Assembly (NCBI RefSeq): GCF_001895265.1
Contig: NZ_CP016796.1
Location: 744,001-808,000, forward strand
Origin: Francisella uliginis
Lineage (GTDB): Bacteria; Pseudomonadota; Gammaproteobacteria; Francisellales; Francisellaceae
Length of the DNA stretch: 64,000 bases
Direction of reading: 5' to 3'
Shown here: in pieces, positions 55,453-64,000 of the stretch
Layout: every line of letters starts with the position of its first letter
Position numbering within the stretch: position 1 is the stretch's first letter
Made by a program: the position numbers and the translations under genes
The notes under the pieces: model-generated
What the model was told of the DNA's origin: nothing
The model's input: only the letters and a program-made list of their open reading frames with translations
Database searches by the model: none

Positions 55453-56415
55453 CTAAAACTCTATATCAATATTTCTACTTTTTGCAGTATCATAAAAAAT
55501 ATCAAATAATTCAGTAATGCTCCAAGGAGTATCTTCAGGCATCTCACTAAATTCTCGATATGCTCTTTCTATGCACATATATGCTCTGTTTGCACCTTTC
55601 CAATCTTTATATTCTTTAAAATCGATATGTTTAGCGGCCTCAACTGATGAGATGCCTTGATCATAATATTTCTTTGATTCAGTTAATATATGTTTTAATA
55701 GATTTTTGAAATTTAAAACTCCTTGCTTATTACAAATTGGACCATGACCAGGAACCACAACATCTGGGTCTAATGAAATAATATAGTCAAGACATTTAAA
55801 CCAGTTCTTATATGAGCCAACCCAGCCAACAGGGATGCTATTTTGAAAGACAACATCTCCAGCAAAAACTACTTTTTCTTTGGGAAAATAAACTATAGTA
55901 TCTCCAACTTGGTGGCAAGGTCCTACATAGATAAGCTCTATATTATTTCCTTCAATATCTATAGTATATTGCTTATCAAATAGTTTTGTTGGAAGAACAA
56001 GTTCTATATCATTAAAGTTATAATCCTCGGCAAGTTGTTTTTGAACTGCTTTGAGACCTGGATTATTTTTATCATTTTCTAATGGAGCTTTCATATGCTC
56101 AGGATTGGCAACTAGTTTCATCCTTTCAGGAACTGATTTGTGGGCTATAATTTCAGAATTTCTAAATAATTGATTACCGAAAACATGATCACAATCCTCA
56201 TGAGTATTGACAATAAATTTTGGATGTTCTTTTGAAATGGGAGATAGTAGATCCATCATCATTTGAGCGTGTCTGGTATCAGATTGAGTATCTATTAGTA
56301 CGCCTCCTCCTAGATTTATAAAGCCAGAGTTTGCGTCACACATCCTATTTTTTTCATTAATTATAGCGTAGCAACTTTTGCTAATTTTTTGTAATTTCAT
56401 AGTCATCTCTTTCAT
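55453..56415 (-). CDS. Metallo-beta-lactamase-fold hydrolase with altered metal motif
   Basis: A 320-residue MBL-fold protein. The family landmarks are present: GGGVLIDTQSD near residue 38, the metal motif NTHEDCDHVFGNQ (residues 70-82), a later GPCHQVGDTIVYFP, FAGDVVF and VVPGHGPICN. In the metal motif the usual second histidine of HxHxDH is replaced by Asp74 (H-E-D-C-D-H), so one metal site is changed. This pattern occurs in some MBL branches and does not prove inactivity. The substrate is unknown. The start is uncertain: ATG codons at 56415, 56406 and 56400 are all possible, and the last follows AAAGAG best. Confidence 0.88.
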   Translation of the reverse strand: MKEMTMKLQKISKSCYAIINEKNRMCDANSGFINLGGGVLIDTQSDTRHAQMMMDLLSPISKEHPKFIVNTHEDCDHVFGNQLFRNSEIIAHKSVPERMKLVANPEHMKAPLENDKNNPGLKAVQKQLAEDYNFNDIELVLPTKLFDKQYTIDIEGNNIELIYVGPCHQVGDTIVYFPKEKVVFAGDVVFQNSIPVGWVGSYKNWFKCLDYIISLDPDVVVPGHGPICNKQGVLNFKNLLKHILTESKKYYDQGISSVEAAKHIDFKEYKDWKGANRAYMCIERAYREFSEMPEDTPWSITELFDIFYDTAKSRNIDIEF

Positions 56416-56662
56416 AAATATTTATTAAACCACTTTAATTGTCTATTTAAGATAATATCCAGTAGTTCTTATCCCATTTTTGGATAGGTTATTAAATCAA
56501 CATATAATAAATTCTATCAAAAAATTAGTTAGGGTTAGTCTTTTGAACTGATCTATTTTTAACTGAGTTTATTAAAAATTGATAAAGATAGGTGTTATTA
56601 ATTATTTTTTTGTGACGTTTTAAAGCTATTATAATTTTCCAAATCATGTATGGAAAGCAAAA

Positions 56663-57142
56663 TTAAATTCTATGCAGTAAACAAACCACATGAGTAGCTA
56701 TGCCTTCTTTTCTACCTACAAAGCCGAGTTTCTCAGTAGTAGTTGCTTTGATATTTATTTGATTAATTTCTATATCTAAGATATTAGATAAACAAGATTT
56801 CATATTCTCAATATGAGGTAACATCTTTGGAGCTTGAGCAACTATTGTGCAGTCAATATTGCCAACATGATAGTTTTTTTCATCTAACATTTTTTTTATT
56901 TCAGCTAGGAAGAATTTACTATCAGTATTTTTATATTGACTATCTGTATCAGGGAAGTGTCTTCCAATATCTCCAAGTCCTAAAGCACCAAGTATAGCAT
57001 CACATAATGCATGAATAAGTACATCACCATCAGAATGAGCTTCTAAGCCAAGATGGTAGGGTATTTCTATACCACCAATAATGATATTCTGCTTTTGATC
57101 TGTAAACTTATGGACATCATAACCATGACCTATTCTAAACAT
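56663..57142 (-). CDS. ispF: 2-C-methyl-D-erythritol 2,4-cyclodiphosphate synthase
   Basis: A 159-residue enzyme of the MEP isoprenoid pathway, acting as a trimer in the cytoplasm. The zinc ligands are in GHGYDVHKF (Asp and His), and the second His is in [22 protein letters not shown]; the substrate loop [12 protein letters not shown] and the C-terminal [17 protein letters not shown] are canonical. The length is standard. It is 3 bases after the rhodanese gene on the same strand. The ispD partner, usually adjacent, is not seen here. The upstream 247-base gap (56416-56662) lies on the far side and holds nothing recognisable. Confidence 0.97.
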   Translation of the reverse strand: MFRIGHGYDVHKFTDQKQNIIIGGIEIPYHLGLEAHSDGDVLIHALCDAILGALGLGDIGRHFPDTDSQYKNTDSKFFLAEIKKMLDEKNYHVGNIDCTIVAQAPKMLPHIENMKSCLSNILDIEINQINIKATTTEKLGFVGRKEGIATHVVCLLHRI

Positions 57143-57145
57143 ATC

Positions 57146-57895
57146 TTAGCCTTGTGTGATAGGGTAGTTATTGTTTAACCAACCTTGAATACCACCAGCA
57201 ACAGAAACAACGTCTGTATAGCCCATTTGTTGTAAACTATGAGCTGCTAAAGCTGAACGGAAGCCACTACCACAGTATAAGTATATTCTTTGATCTTTGT
57301 TTGGTACTAGGTTTTCAATTTTAACTTCAATTTGTCCTTTACTTAGATGAGTTGCTCCTTGAATATGGAATCTATTAAATTCAGAATCTTCTCTTACATC
57401 GAAAATTACACCATCAAGGTTATCCGAGTTCATTTTATTAAATAAATCGCCAGCAGAGCATTCTTTGATTTGAGATTTTGCATTATTTACAAGTTTTAAA
57501 AACTCAACAGGTCTGGCATCATTTGGCGAGTTAGTAGGATAACCTTTTGCATTCCATCCTCTCCAGCCGCCATCAACTGAGACAACATTTTCGTATCCCA
57601 TTTCTTTTAATGTCTCAGCAACTAAAGCAGATCTAAAACCACCACCACAATAAAAATACATTTTTTGATTTTTATTTGGAATTGCAGATTCAATTGCACT
57701 TTCGATAATTCCTTTACTTATATGGATTGCATTTGGGATATAGCCATTTGCAAATTCAGACTCTTCACGAGTATCTATCAAAATACCATCAAGAGAATTG
57801 TTTTGGTTCATTTCATAAATATCATCAACTGTACATTCTTGTATTTTTGCTTTTGCTTCATTTACTTTCTTTAAGAATCCTTGGGCATGTTGCAT
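57146..57895 (-). CDS. Tandem-domain rhodanese sulfurtransferase
   Basis: A protein of about 249 residues with two full rhodanese domains, each with an active cysteine in a CGxGFRSAL loop: YFYCGGGFRSALVAETL (near residue 83) and YLYCGSGFRSALAAHSL (near 210). Each domain begins with DGILIDTREESEF or DGVIFDVREDSEF and ends in a VSxxGGxxGW turn. The six-residue CGxGFR loop is that of the persulfide/CDC25-like rhodaneses with single-domain-type loops. The ATG at 57895 follows AAGGTG with good spacing; a GTG 9 bases upstream is less likely. Sulfur donor and acceptor are unknown. It is next to ispF. Confidence 0.92.
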   Translation of the reverse strand: MQHAQGFLKKVNEAKAKIQECTVDDIYEMNQNNSLDGILIDTREESEFANGYIPNAIHISKGIIESAIESAIPNKNQKMYFYCGGGFRSALVAETLKEMGYENVVSVDGGWRGWNAKGYPTNSPNDARPVEFLKLVNNAKSQIKECSAGDLFNKMNSDNLDGVIFDVREDSEFNRFHIQGATHLSKGQIEVKIENLVPNKDQRIYLYCGSGFRSALAAHSLQQMGYTDVVSVAGGIQGWLNNNYPITQG

Positions 57896-57964
57896 ATTTA
57901 TCACCTTAATCTTTGTGTTTATCTAAATTGATATTTTATATTTTTCTTCAACCAAAAAGAATAT

Positions 57965-59179
57965 CTACAGGAGATAACTTATAAGTTGAAATATTATAAT
58001 AACTATAGCAATAATAAGAGCTATTGCATTTAGAGTTTTATTTTTCATTGAAGAATATATAAGTTTATAATCTTTGTTACGTAAAATTCTAACCATATTT
58101 AAAGGGCAAGAAACAAGCATAATTAGAGAGAAAAGCCCTACAACTGATAAAGCTATTAGGAATAATTTTTTAAAGTAATAGTTTAAAATAATCGGTAAGA
58201 TAAAAAGTAAAAAGCTAAGAAGTATATTTTTATTTATTTTTGAAAGGCTATTCATCTTAAACCTATCTAAAATTAGGTCTTTTAGAGCCAAGGAAAGGGT
58301 AATAAATGCTGTAGTTACAGATATTGATATAAAGCCGTATATTAATGTAATTATCTCTGGAGATTTGATATTTGCTTTGAGGATGTAGATAAGCTGTGTA
58401 ACGCTATCTTCAGAACTTAAAGAGCCACTAAGGATTGATGCGAAGCTATTTTTATCACCATAGATCGCAATATTGCCAAAGATAGCAGTAATCCAGCAAA
58501 TATAAATTAGTAAAATTATCATTGATGCTACCATGATAATTCTTCTTATATCTTTAGGGTACGGACCTACATAATTTACTACAGTGGGGACTATTATATG
58601 TGCTGAGAATGTTGTTGCGAGTATTGGTAGTGCAATAATAAGTTCTTTGAAATTACTAAAACCATATTTATCTAGGTTTACTAATTGTATAGATTTAAAC
58701 AATTGAATAATTGTAAATAATATTATTATAAGTTTTAAGGTTAAGAAAATTCGGTTTAACCATTCAGCATGCCCAGTACCCTTTAGGATAAAACCACCGA
58801 AAATAATTACAAAGCCAATTTCTATAAATATATAATTAATATCTAACAAGCTTTCAAAAGATGAGCCTATGGCAGAAATATAAGCTGCTAGCATGCCATA
58901 GAGTATGCCAAACGCACAAATATATACTAAAATAATCCCAGGTTTTTTAAAAAGTTTATGAGCAAGCCCTAAATAACTAATTCCCTTTTCAAAATGTAGA
59001 CATGCTTCTGCTACAGCTAGAGTTGAATACGTCATCAATAACCACATAAGAAACATGATTAGACAGCCTATGAAAATACCAAAATATGAAAGAATCATAG
59101 GGATAGCGAGAATACCACCACCTAGGGAAGTACCAATAATTAAGAAAATACAGCCAATTTGTTTATTTATACTTATCAC
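57965..59179 (-). CDS. Aromatic amino acid transporter, HAAAP family (TyrP/Mtr-like)
   Basis: A 404-residue inner-membrane permease with about 11 spans. The N-terminus IFLIIGTSLGGGILAIPMIL carries the family's GxSLGGGxLAIP motif, and the middle has FSAHIIVPTVVNYVGPYPKDIRRII, typical of TyrP/Mtr/TnaB. These carriers import tyrosine or tryptophan with a proton. Which aromatic amino acid is used cannot be told by eye. The gene stands alone between the rhodanese gene and metIQ, all on the minus strand. Confidence 0.92.
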   Translation of the reverse strand: MISINKQIGCIFLIIGTSLGGGILAIPMILSYFGIFIGCLIMFLMWLLMTYSTLAVAEACLHFEKGISYLGLAHKLFKKPGIILVYICAFGILYGMLAAYISAIGSSFESLLDINYIFIEIGFVIIFGGFILKGTGHAEWLNRIFLTLKLIIILFTIIQLFKSIQLVNLDKYGFSNFKELIIALPILATTFSAHIIVPTVVNYVGPYPKDIRRIIMVASMIILLIYICWITAIFGNIAIYGDKNSFASILSGSLSSEDSVTQLIYILKANIKSPEIITLIYGFISISVTTAFITLSLALKDLILDRFKMNSLSKINKNILLSFLLFILPIILNYYFKKLFLIALSVVGLFSLIMLVSCPLNMVRILRNKDYKLIYSSMKNKTLNAIALIIAIVIIIFQLISYLL

Positions 59180-59257
59180 TAATAAAGTTTATTATTTATA
59201 GCTTAGGAATAATTAAAACATATAAATATAAGATAATAAAATAATAATTTCTAATTT

Positions 59258-60730
59258 TTACCAGGCAGCGATCGCTGCACCATCTGGATATTCTTTTTCA
59301 GCTAGTTTTTTAACTGCAGGACTTTGGAATGCCTTGACATATTCTTTAAGCTTAGGATTATTCTTTTGGTCCGCATTTGCTGCAATAATATTAGCAAATG
59401 GCGAGTCAGTAGGTTCTACAAATAAAGCATCTTTATGTGTAAGTCCTGCTTTTGATAGATAGTCGTTATTTATAACACCTATAGCCACAACTCCTAGATT
59501 ATTAGGGATTTGATCTGCTTGCAAAGCTATAATTTTTAGATGCTTAGGATTACTGATTATACTATCTGGAGTAGCTTTCCAAGTAACTCCTTTTTTAAGC
59601 TTAATTAATCCAGCATCCTCTAATATCATTAGAGCACGACCTTGATTTGTTGGGTCGTTAGGTATTGCTACAGTAGCACCATCTGGAATTTGGTCAATAT
59701 GCTTATATTTTTTCGAATATATGCCCATTGGGTAAAGAAAAGTTTTGCCTATAGATATTATATGGTAACCAAATTTCTTATCTTGATTTTTCAAGAAAGG
59801 TATATGCTGGAAAGCATTTGCTTGAATCTCATTATCATTTAGAGCTCTATTTGGAATATTATAATCTCCAAATGAAACTAACTTAACATCAAGACCATAT
59901 TTTTCTTTAGCAATCTTTTTACTTAGCTCCATAATCTTATCTTGAGGAGGACTCGTTATATATCCAACAGTTATTTGATTAGGATTAATAGCTGCAGCTG
60001 CATTTACATATAATTGAGTACCACTAGCTACTAATAAAATAGCTGAAATTACCCACAGAGAAGTTAATTTTTTTGCTGCAAGCAAGTAGTTGCCAAAAGA
60101 CTGTGTTAGTTGTACTAGTATAACTAGCATAACTACACCACCAAATAGCAATGTATAGTTACCGTAATTGTATCCTTTAAAGTATGTAAGATCACCAAGA
60201 CCACCACCGCCAACAATACCAGCCATAGCAGAGAAACCTATCAAAGAGATACAAGTTAAAGAGGCTGCATCTATTAAAAGGCTTTTAGACTCTGGTAGCA
60301 ATACTTTAAATATAATCTGACTTTTAGTTGCTCCCATAGCTTTTGCAGCTTCAATTAAACCGTGGTCAACCTCTCTTAATGCAGATTCGGTCAAACGAGC
60401 ATAGAAAGGTAAAGCCGCTATAGCAAGAGGGACTATCGATGCAGTTGTGCCAATAGTTGTACCAACTATTAATTTTGTCAAAGGGTATAGCAATATAAGT
60501 AAGATAATATATGGAATACTTCTAGTAATATTAATTACTGCACTAAAGCCTTTATTAAATCCTTTAACTAAGATATTTTTACTATCTTGTGTAATATATA
60601 ACAAGATACCTAATAATATACCACCTATAACAGCTACTAGAGTGGCGATGAAAACCATAAAAATAGTTTCCCATGTAGATATAGCTATCTGATTAAACTC
60701 ATGTAAACTAAATATTGTCTGCTGTTGCAT
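59258..60730 (-). CDS. metIQ: Fused methionine ABC permease and binding protein (MetI-MetQ)
   Basis: A 490-residue fusion. Residues 1-220 are a MetI-type permease with the EAAKAMGATKSQIIFKVLLP coupling loop. After an extra hydrophobic span (about 225-245, VISAILLVASGTQLYVNAAAA) residues 250-490 are a MetQ-type binding domain (GYITSPPQDKIMELSKK through PDGAAIAAW). The span thus tethers the binding protein to the outer face of the membrane in a 1:1 ratio with the permease. The start overlaps metN by 23 bases. A fusion of this kind is known from Francisella and shows no frameshift here: the linker is continuous, so it is not an assembly error. Confidence 0.93.
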   Translation of the reverse strand: MQQQTIFSLHEFNQIAISTWETIFMVFIATLVAVIGGILLGILLYITQDSKNILVKGFNKGFSAVINITRSIPYIILLILLYPLTKLIVGTTIGTTASIVPLAIAALPFYARLTESALREVDHGLIEAAKAMGATKSQIIFKVLLPESKSLLIDAASLTCISLIGFSAMAGIVGGGGLGDLTYFKGYNYGNYTLLFGGVVMLVILVQLTQSFGNYLLAAKKLTSLWVISAILLVASGTQLYVNAAAAINPNQITVGYITSPPQDKIMELSKKIAKEKYGLDVKLVSFGDYNIPNRALNDNEIQANAFQHIPFLKNQDKKFGYHIISIGKTFLYPMGIYSKKYKHIDQIPDGATVAIPNDPTNQGRALMILEDAGLIKLKKGVTWKATPDSIISNPKHLKIIALQADQIPNNLGVVAIGVINNDYLSKAGLTHKDALFVEPTDSPFANIIAANADQKNNPKLKEYVKAFQSPAVKKLAEKEYPDGAAIAAW

Positions 60731-61760
60731 AGCCTAGCACCCTTAAATTAACATCTTGGTTTGAAAGAAATCTTAGAGCATTTTCCCAGTCTTGGCGCTC
60801 GCCTGTGATATGACAAATTGCAATCCCAACTATCTGTTCTTGGATTGTCTCAATATTTGCTTGAATAATGCTCGCTGTAGCATTAAATTGGCGAGATATT
60901 TCAGCAATTATCGGCATCTTACCTTTATCACCATAAAAAGTTAGCTGTACAACTGGATATGTATGATCATTACTATATGGATTATCATGAAGCTTTTTAG
61001 CCATAAAGTCAGGAACTTTTGTATGGATGCTAGTTTCAACAAAAGATTTTGTTACAGCTGCTTGTGGATCTAAGAATATATCAAGAGTTTTACCCATTTC
61101 AGCAATACGACCTTTATCAATAATAGCGACTCTGTCACATATTTTTCTGACTACATCCATTTCATGAGTAATCAAAACTATAGTTAGACCAAGTTCTTTA
61201 TTTAATCTCTTAAGTAATGCTAATATTTGTTTCGTCGATGTTGGATCTAGCGCAGAGGTAGCTTCATCAGATAAAAGTACTAGAGGGTCAAGAGCTAAGG
61301 CTCTAGCTATAGCTACTTTTTGCTTTTGACCACCACTAAGTTCTTTAGGATAAGCTGTAGCTTTATTTGGGAGTTCAACTAGATCTAAAAGTTCATGAAC
61401 TCTTTTTTTTATTTCAGCTTTAGGTATACCTTGGATTTCAAGAGGTAGAGCAATATTTTCAAAAACATTTCGTGATGATAATAAATTGAAATGTTGAAAT
61501 ATCATTGATACTTTTTTACGAAAAGCTCTTAATTGTTTGGGATTCTTTTTGGTTATATTTTCATCTGCGATAAAGATAGAACCATCAGTAGGTTGCTCAA
61601 GTAAATTTAAGCATCTTAATAATGAACTTTTGCCAGCGCCACTATGACCAATTATGCCAAATATTTCTCCTTGCTTTATTTCAAGATTAATATTATCAAG
61701 AACAAGGTTACTAATATTATTTGTGCGATATTCTTTTTTTAGATTTTTAATTTGTATCAT
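60708..61760 (-). CDS. metN: Methionine ABC transporter ATP-binding protein MetN
   Basis: A protein of about 350 residues with an ABC ATPase domain and a C-terminal NIL domain. Walker A is GHSGAGKSS, the signature LSGGQKQKVAIARAL, Walker B LVLLSDEATSALD, and the H-loop ITHEMDVV. The C-terminal region FYGDKGKMPIIAEISRQF is the NIL (ACT-like) regulatory domain that binds methionine and shuts the transporter in E. coli. The ATG at 61760 follows AAAGGC; a GTG at 61802 would add residues from inside plsY. The gene overlaps plsY by 14 bases and metIQ by 23 bases. Confidence 0.95.
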   Translation of the reverse strand: MIQIKNLKKEYRTNNISNLVLDNINLEIKQGEIFGIIGHSGAGKSSLLRCLNLLEQPTDGSIFIADENITKKNPKQLRAFRKKVSMIFQHFNLLSSRNVFENIALPLEIQGIPKAEIKKRVHELLDLVELPNKATAYPKELSGGQKQKVAIARALALDPLVLLSDEATSALDPTSTKQILALLKRLNKELGLTIVLITHEMDVVRKICDRVAIIDKGRIAEMGKTLDIFLDPQAAVTKSFVETSIHTKVPDFMAKKLHDNPYSNDHTYPVVQLTFYGDKGKMPIIAEISRQFNATASIIQANIETIQEQIVGIAICHITGERQDWENALRFLSNQDVNLRVLGYATADNI

Positions 61761-62361
61761 TTTTTGCCTTTGCTTTATCACCAATTTTGCTCTCTTGTCC
61801 ACTAATTAGTCTTTGAATATTACCTTTATGTTTAACAAGGATAATAATAGCTATAATTAAAAAAGGAGCAGCTGTTTGAAAATCTGATGTAAATATTACA
61901 GAGAAACTTGCTATAACAGTAGCTAATAATGCTGATAGTGAAGAGTAACGAGTTATTACAGCTACACAAACCCAAGTTATTACAAATATGAAACCTAATA
62001 TCCAGCTAAAGCCAAATAATGTTCCAATAAGTGTTGCAACCCCTTTACCACCTTTGAAACCAAAAAATATAGGAAATACATGGCCTAAAATAGCGTATAA
62101 AGCAGTACAAGCTGTGATAAATTCATTACCTGTCAGAACTTTTGCAATAACTACAGGCACTAAACCTTTTAAAATATCAAAGGCTAATGTGATAATAGCA
62201 GGAACTTTACCGCCAATTCTTAATACATTTGTTGTACCAGGGTTGCCAGAGCCAACACTTCTTGGTGATGGTAATCTAAAAATATAACAAACTATAATCG
62301 CACTATTTATTGATCCTAATAGATATGCGAATATTAGAACACTAAAGTTTAAAAAACTCAT
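61747..62361 (-). CDS. plsY: Acyl-phosphate glycerol-3-phosphate acyltransferase
   Basis: A 204-residue inner-membrane enzyme starting phospholipid synthesis by acylating glycerol-3-phosphate from acyl phosphate. The three conserved cytoplasmic loops are visible: SVGSGNPGTTNVLRIGG (motif 1), GFKGGKGVATLIG (motif 2) and HKGNIQRLISGQE (motif 3). Five spans fit the family. The 3' end overlaps metN, so the methionine transporter genes may be read from a plsY promoter. The 161-base gap to the divergent tgt gene should hold both promoters. Confidence 0.95.
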   Translation of the reverse strand: MSFLNFSVLIFAYLLGSINSAIIVCYIFRLPSPRSVGSGNPGTTNVLRIGGKVPAIITLAFDILKGLVPVVIAKVLTGNEFITACTALYAILGHVFPIFFGFKGGKGVATLIGTLFGFSWILGFIFVITWVCVAVITRYSSLSALLATVIASFSVIFTSDFQTAAPFLIIAIIILVKHKGNIQRLISGQESKIGDKAKAKNDTN

Positions 62362-62489
62362 GAAACATCCTCTATTTTTATTTTTTCAAAAATTATCTAA
62401 ATTATTATAAGAGATAATACTATCTAGGCAATATCTTGGCTAGCTATTTTTGCTGCTTTATTATAGGATTGATAGCTTAAAAAAACTAA

Positions 62490-63626
<1,137 letters not shown>

Positions 63627-63629
63627 AAT

Positions 63630-64000
63630 CTATTCGTTTAGGAAGGAATGTAAAAGGGTATTCATCTTTTTAAAAACCTTTGAATTAGATTCTTTAGATA
63701 GCAGATAGTAAGATTTGTCAGCAGGTAAACTTTTTTGTTTAGGCATATATAATAAACTATTTTCAATAAGATCATTGATTAAAAGCTTTTCCGTTACAAA
63801 AAAACCAATACCTGAAAAACAAGCATTAATGGCTTGAATCGAGTTTTTAAAGATTACTTTTTTGTTATATTTATGATCTATATTATTATGCTTACACCAT
63901 TGAATATAGTCACTTGCTCTCATTTCATCATCAACAAAAATAAGCTTTTGTGTGGTTATTATTTCCTCAAAGGTTTTACCTACTTGCTTGATATTTGATA
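63630..64000 (-). CDS. LysR-type transcriptional regulator (3' part; gene runs off the window)
   Basis: The frame is open from 64000 to the stop at 63630, so the ATG at 63923 is internal and the start lies beyond the window. The visible 123 residues form the end of the effector-binding domain (KTFEEIITTQKLIFVDDEM, then KVIFKNSIQAINACFSGIGFFVTEKLLI and ADKSYYLLSKES), typical of the GcvA-like branch of LysR proteins. The DNA-binding half is not seen. It would be a one-component regulator whose effector and targets are unknown. It ends 3 bases after the convergent tgt stop. Confidence 0.85.
   Translation of the reverse strand, partial: SNIKQVGKTFEEIITTQKLIFVDDEMRASDYIQWCKHNNIDHKYNKKVIFKNSIQAINACFSGIGFFVTEKLLINDLIENSLLYMPKQKSLPADKSYYLLSKESNSKVFKKMNTLLHSFLNE

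Noticed and set aside
56416-56662. Possible gene or RNA in the 247-base gap before the MBL-fold gene
   Set aside because: No open frame of useful length, conserved RNA motif or strong promoter pair is visible.
61760-61802. GTG start for metN inside plsY
   Set aside because: The ATG at 61760 has a ribosome site and gives the standard MetN N-terminus.

Overview
The window is A+T-rich, densely packed bacterial DNA that most likely comes from a Francisella chromosome. The strongest marker is a FopA-type OmpA protein (42699-43889). The cyanophycin-synthetase pair, the fused MetI-MetQ methionine transporter next to metN and plsY, and the codon usage agree with this. The type I secretion/RTX locus is not something I associate with the F. 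tularensis/novicida core genome, so an aquatic or environmental Francisella is my best guess. That species call is inference.

Layout. 1-3920: end of a cysteine desulfurase gene (iscS type), a small cysteine-free protein that looks like a degenerate IscU, recO, two dedA paralogues, bolA and the 5-formyl-THF cyclo-ligase gene. 3945-4139: a 6S RNA gene in its classic place upstream of the cyclo-ligase. 4246-14828: a small exported protein facing a type I secretion operon (HlyB-like ABC exporter, HlyD-like adaptor), then an exported protein of unknown function and a 1764-residue RTX protein with an N-terminal lipase-like domain. 14852-21224 (minus strand): a secreted protein carrying a 14-fold 18-residue Pro/Lys repeat, followed in the same operon by an RND adaptor and an RND pump. 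21467-28850: tag, glycerate kinase with a divergent MFS transporter, rplU-rpmA, a LysE exporter and a polyamine-type ABC transporter. 29095-39561: a small conserved protein, a carotenoid oxygenase, a SerB-like phosphatase, a DUF475 membrane protein, a GST-like protein, alr, an APC permease, pheA, a zinc protease and sdaA. 39676-42596: sufS, an A-type Fe-S carrier, sufT, coaD and a 2[4Fe-4S] ferredoxin. 42699-50389: fopA, asnS, pilC/pilB, a glycerophosphodiesterase and a CinA-like protein. 50507-55039: two cyanophycin-synthetase-family ligases. 55048-64000: a lipocalin-like and a metallo-beta-lactamase-fold protein, ispF, a tandem rhodanese, an aromatic amino acid transporter, metIQ, metN, plsY, tgt and the 3' part of a LysR regulator.

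How the genes work together. The secretion block forms a self-contained export unit except for the outer-membrane channel (TolC), which is not in the window; no HlyC-type acyltransferase is present either. The substrate and its unknown partner appear to have their own promoter at 8411-8439. The Fe-S genes are split between the left end (iscS-like) and 39676-42596, and there is no sufBCD here. The methionine uptake genes overlap and follow plsY closely enough to be cotranscribed with it.

The most unusual regions are the RTX locus, the repeat-protein/RND operon that faces it, the cysteine-free IscU-like gene and the cyanophycin-ligase pair. I see no tRNA, rRNA, insertion sequence, CRISPR array or prophage. 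Only one stretch over 300 bases lacks a protein gene (3921-4245), and it holds the 6S RNA.
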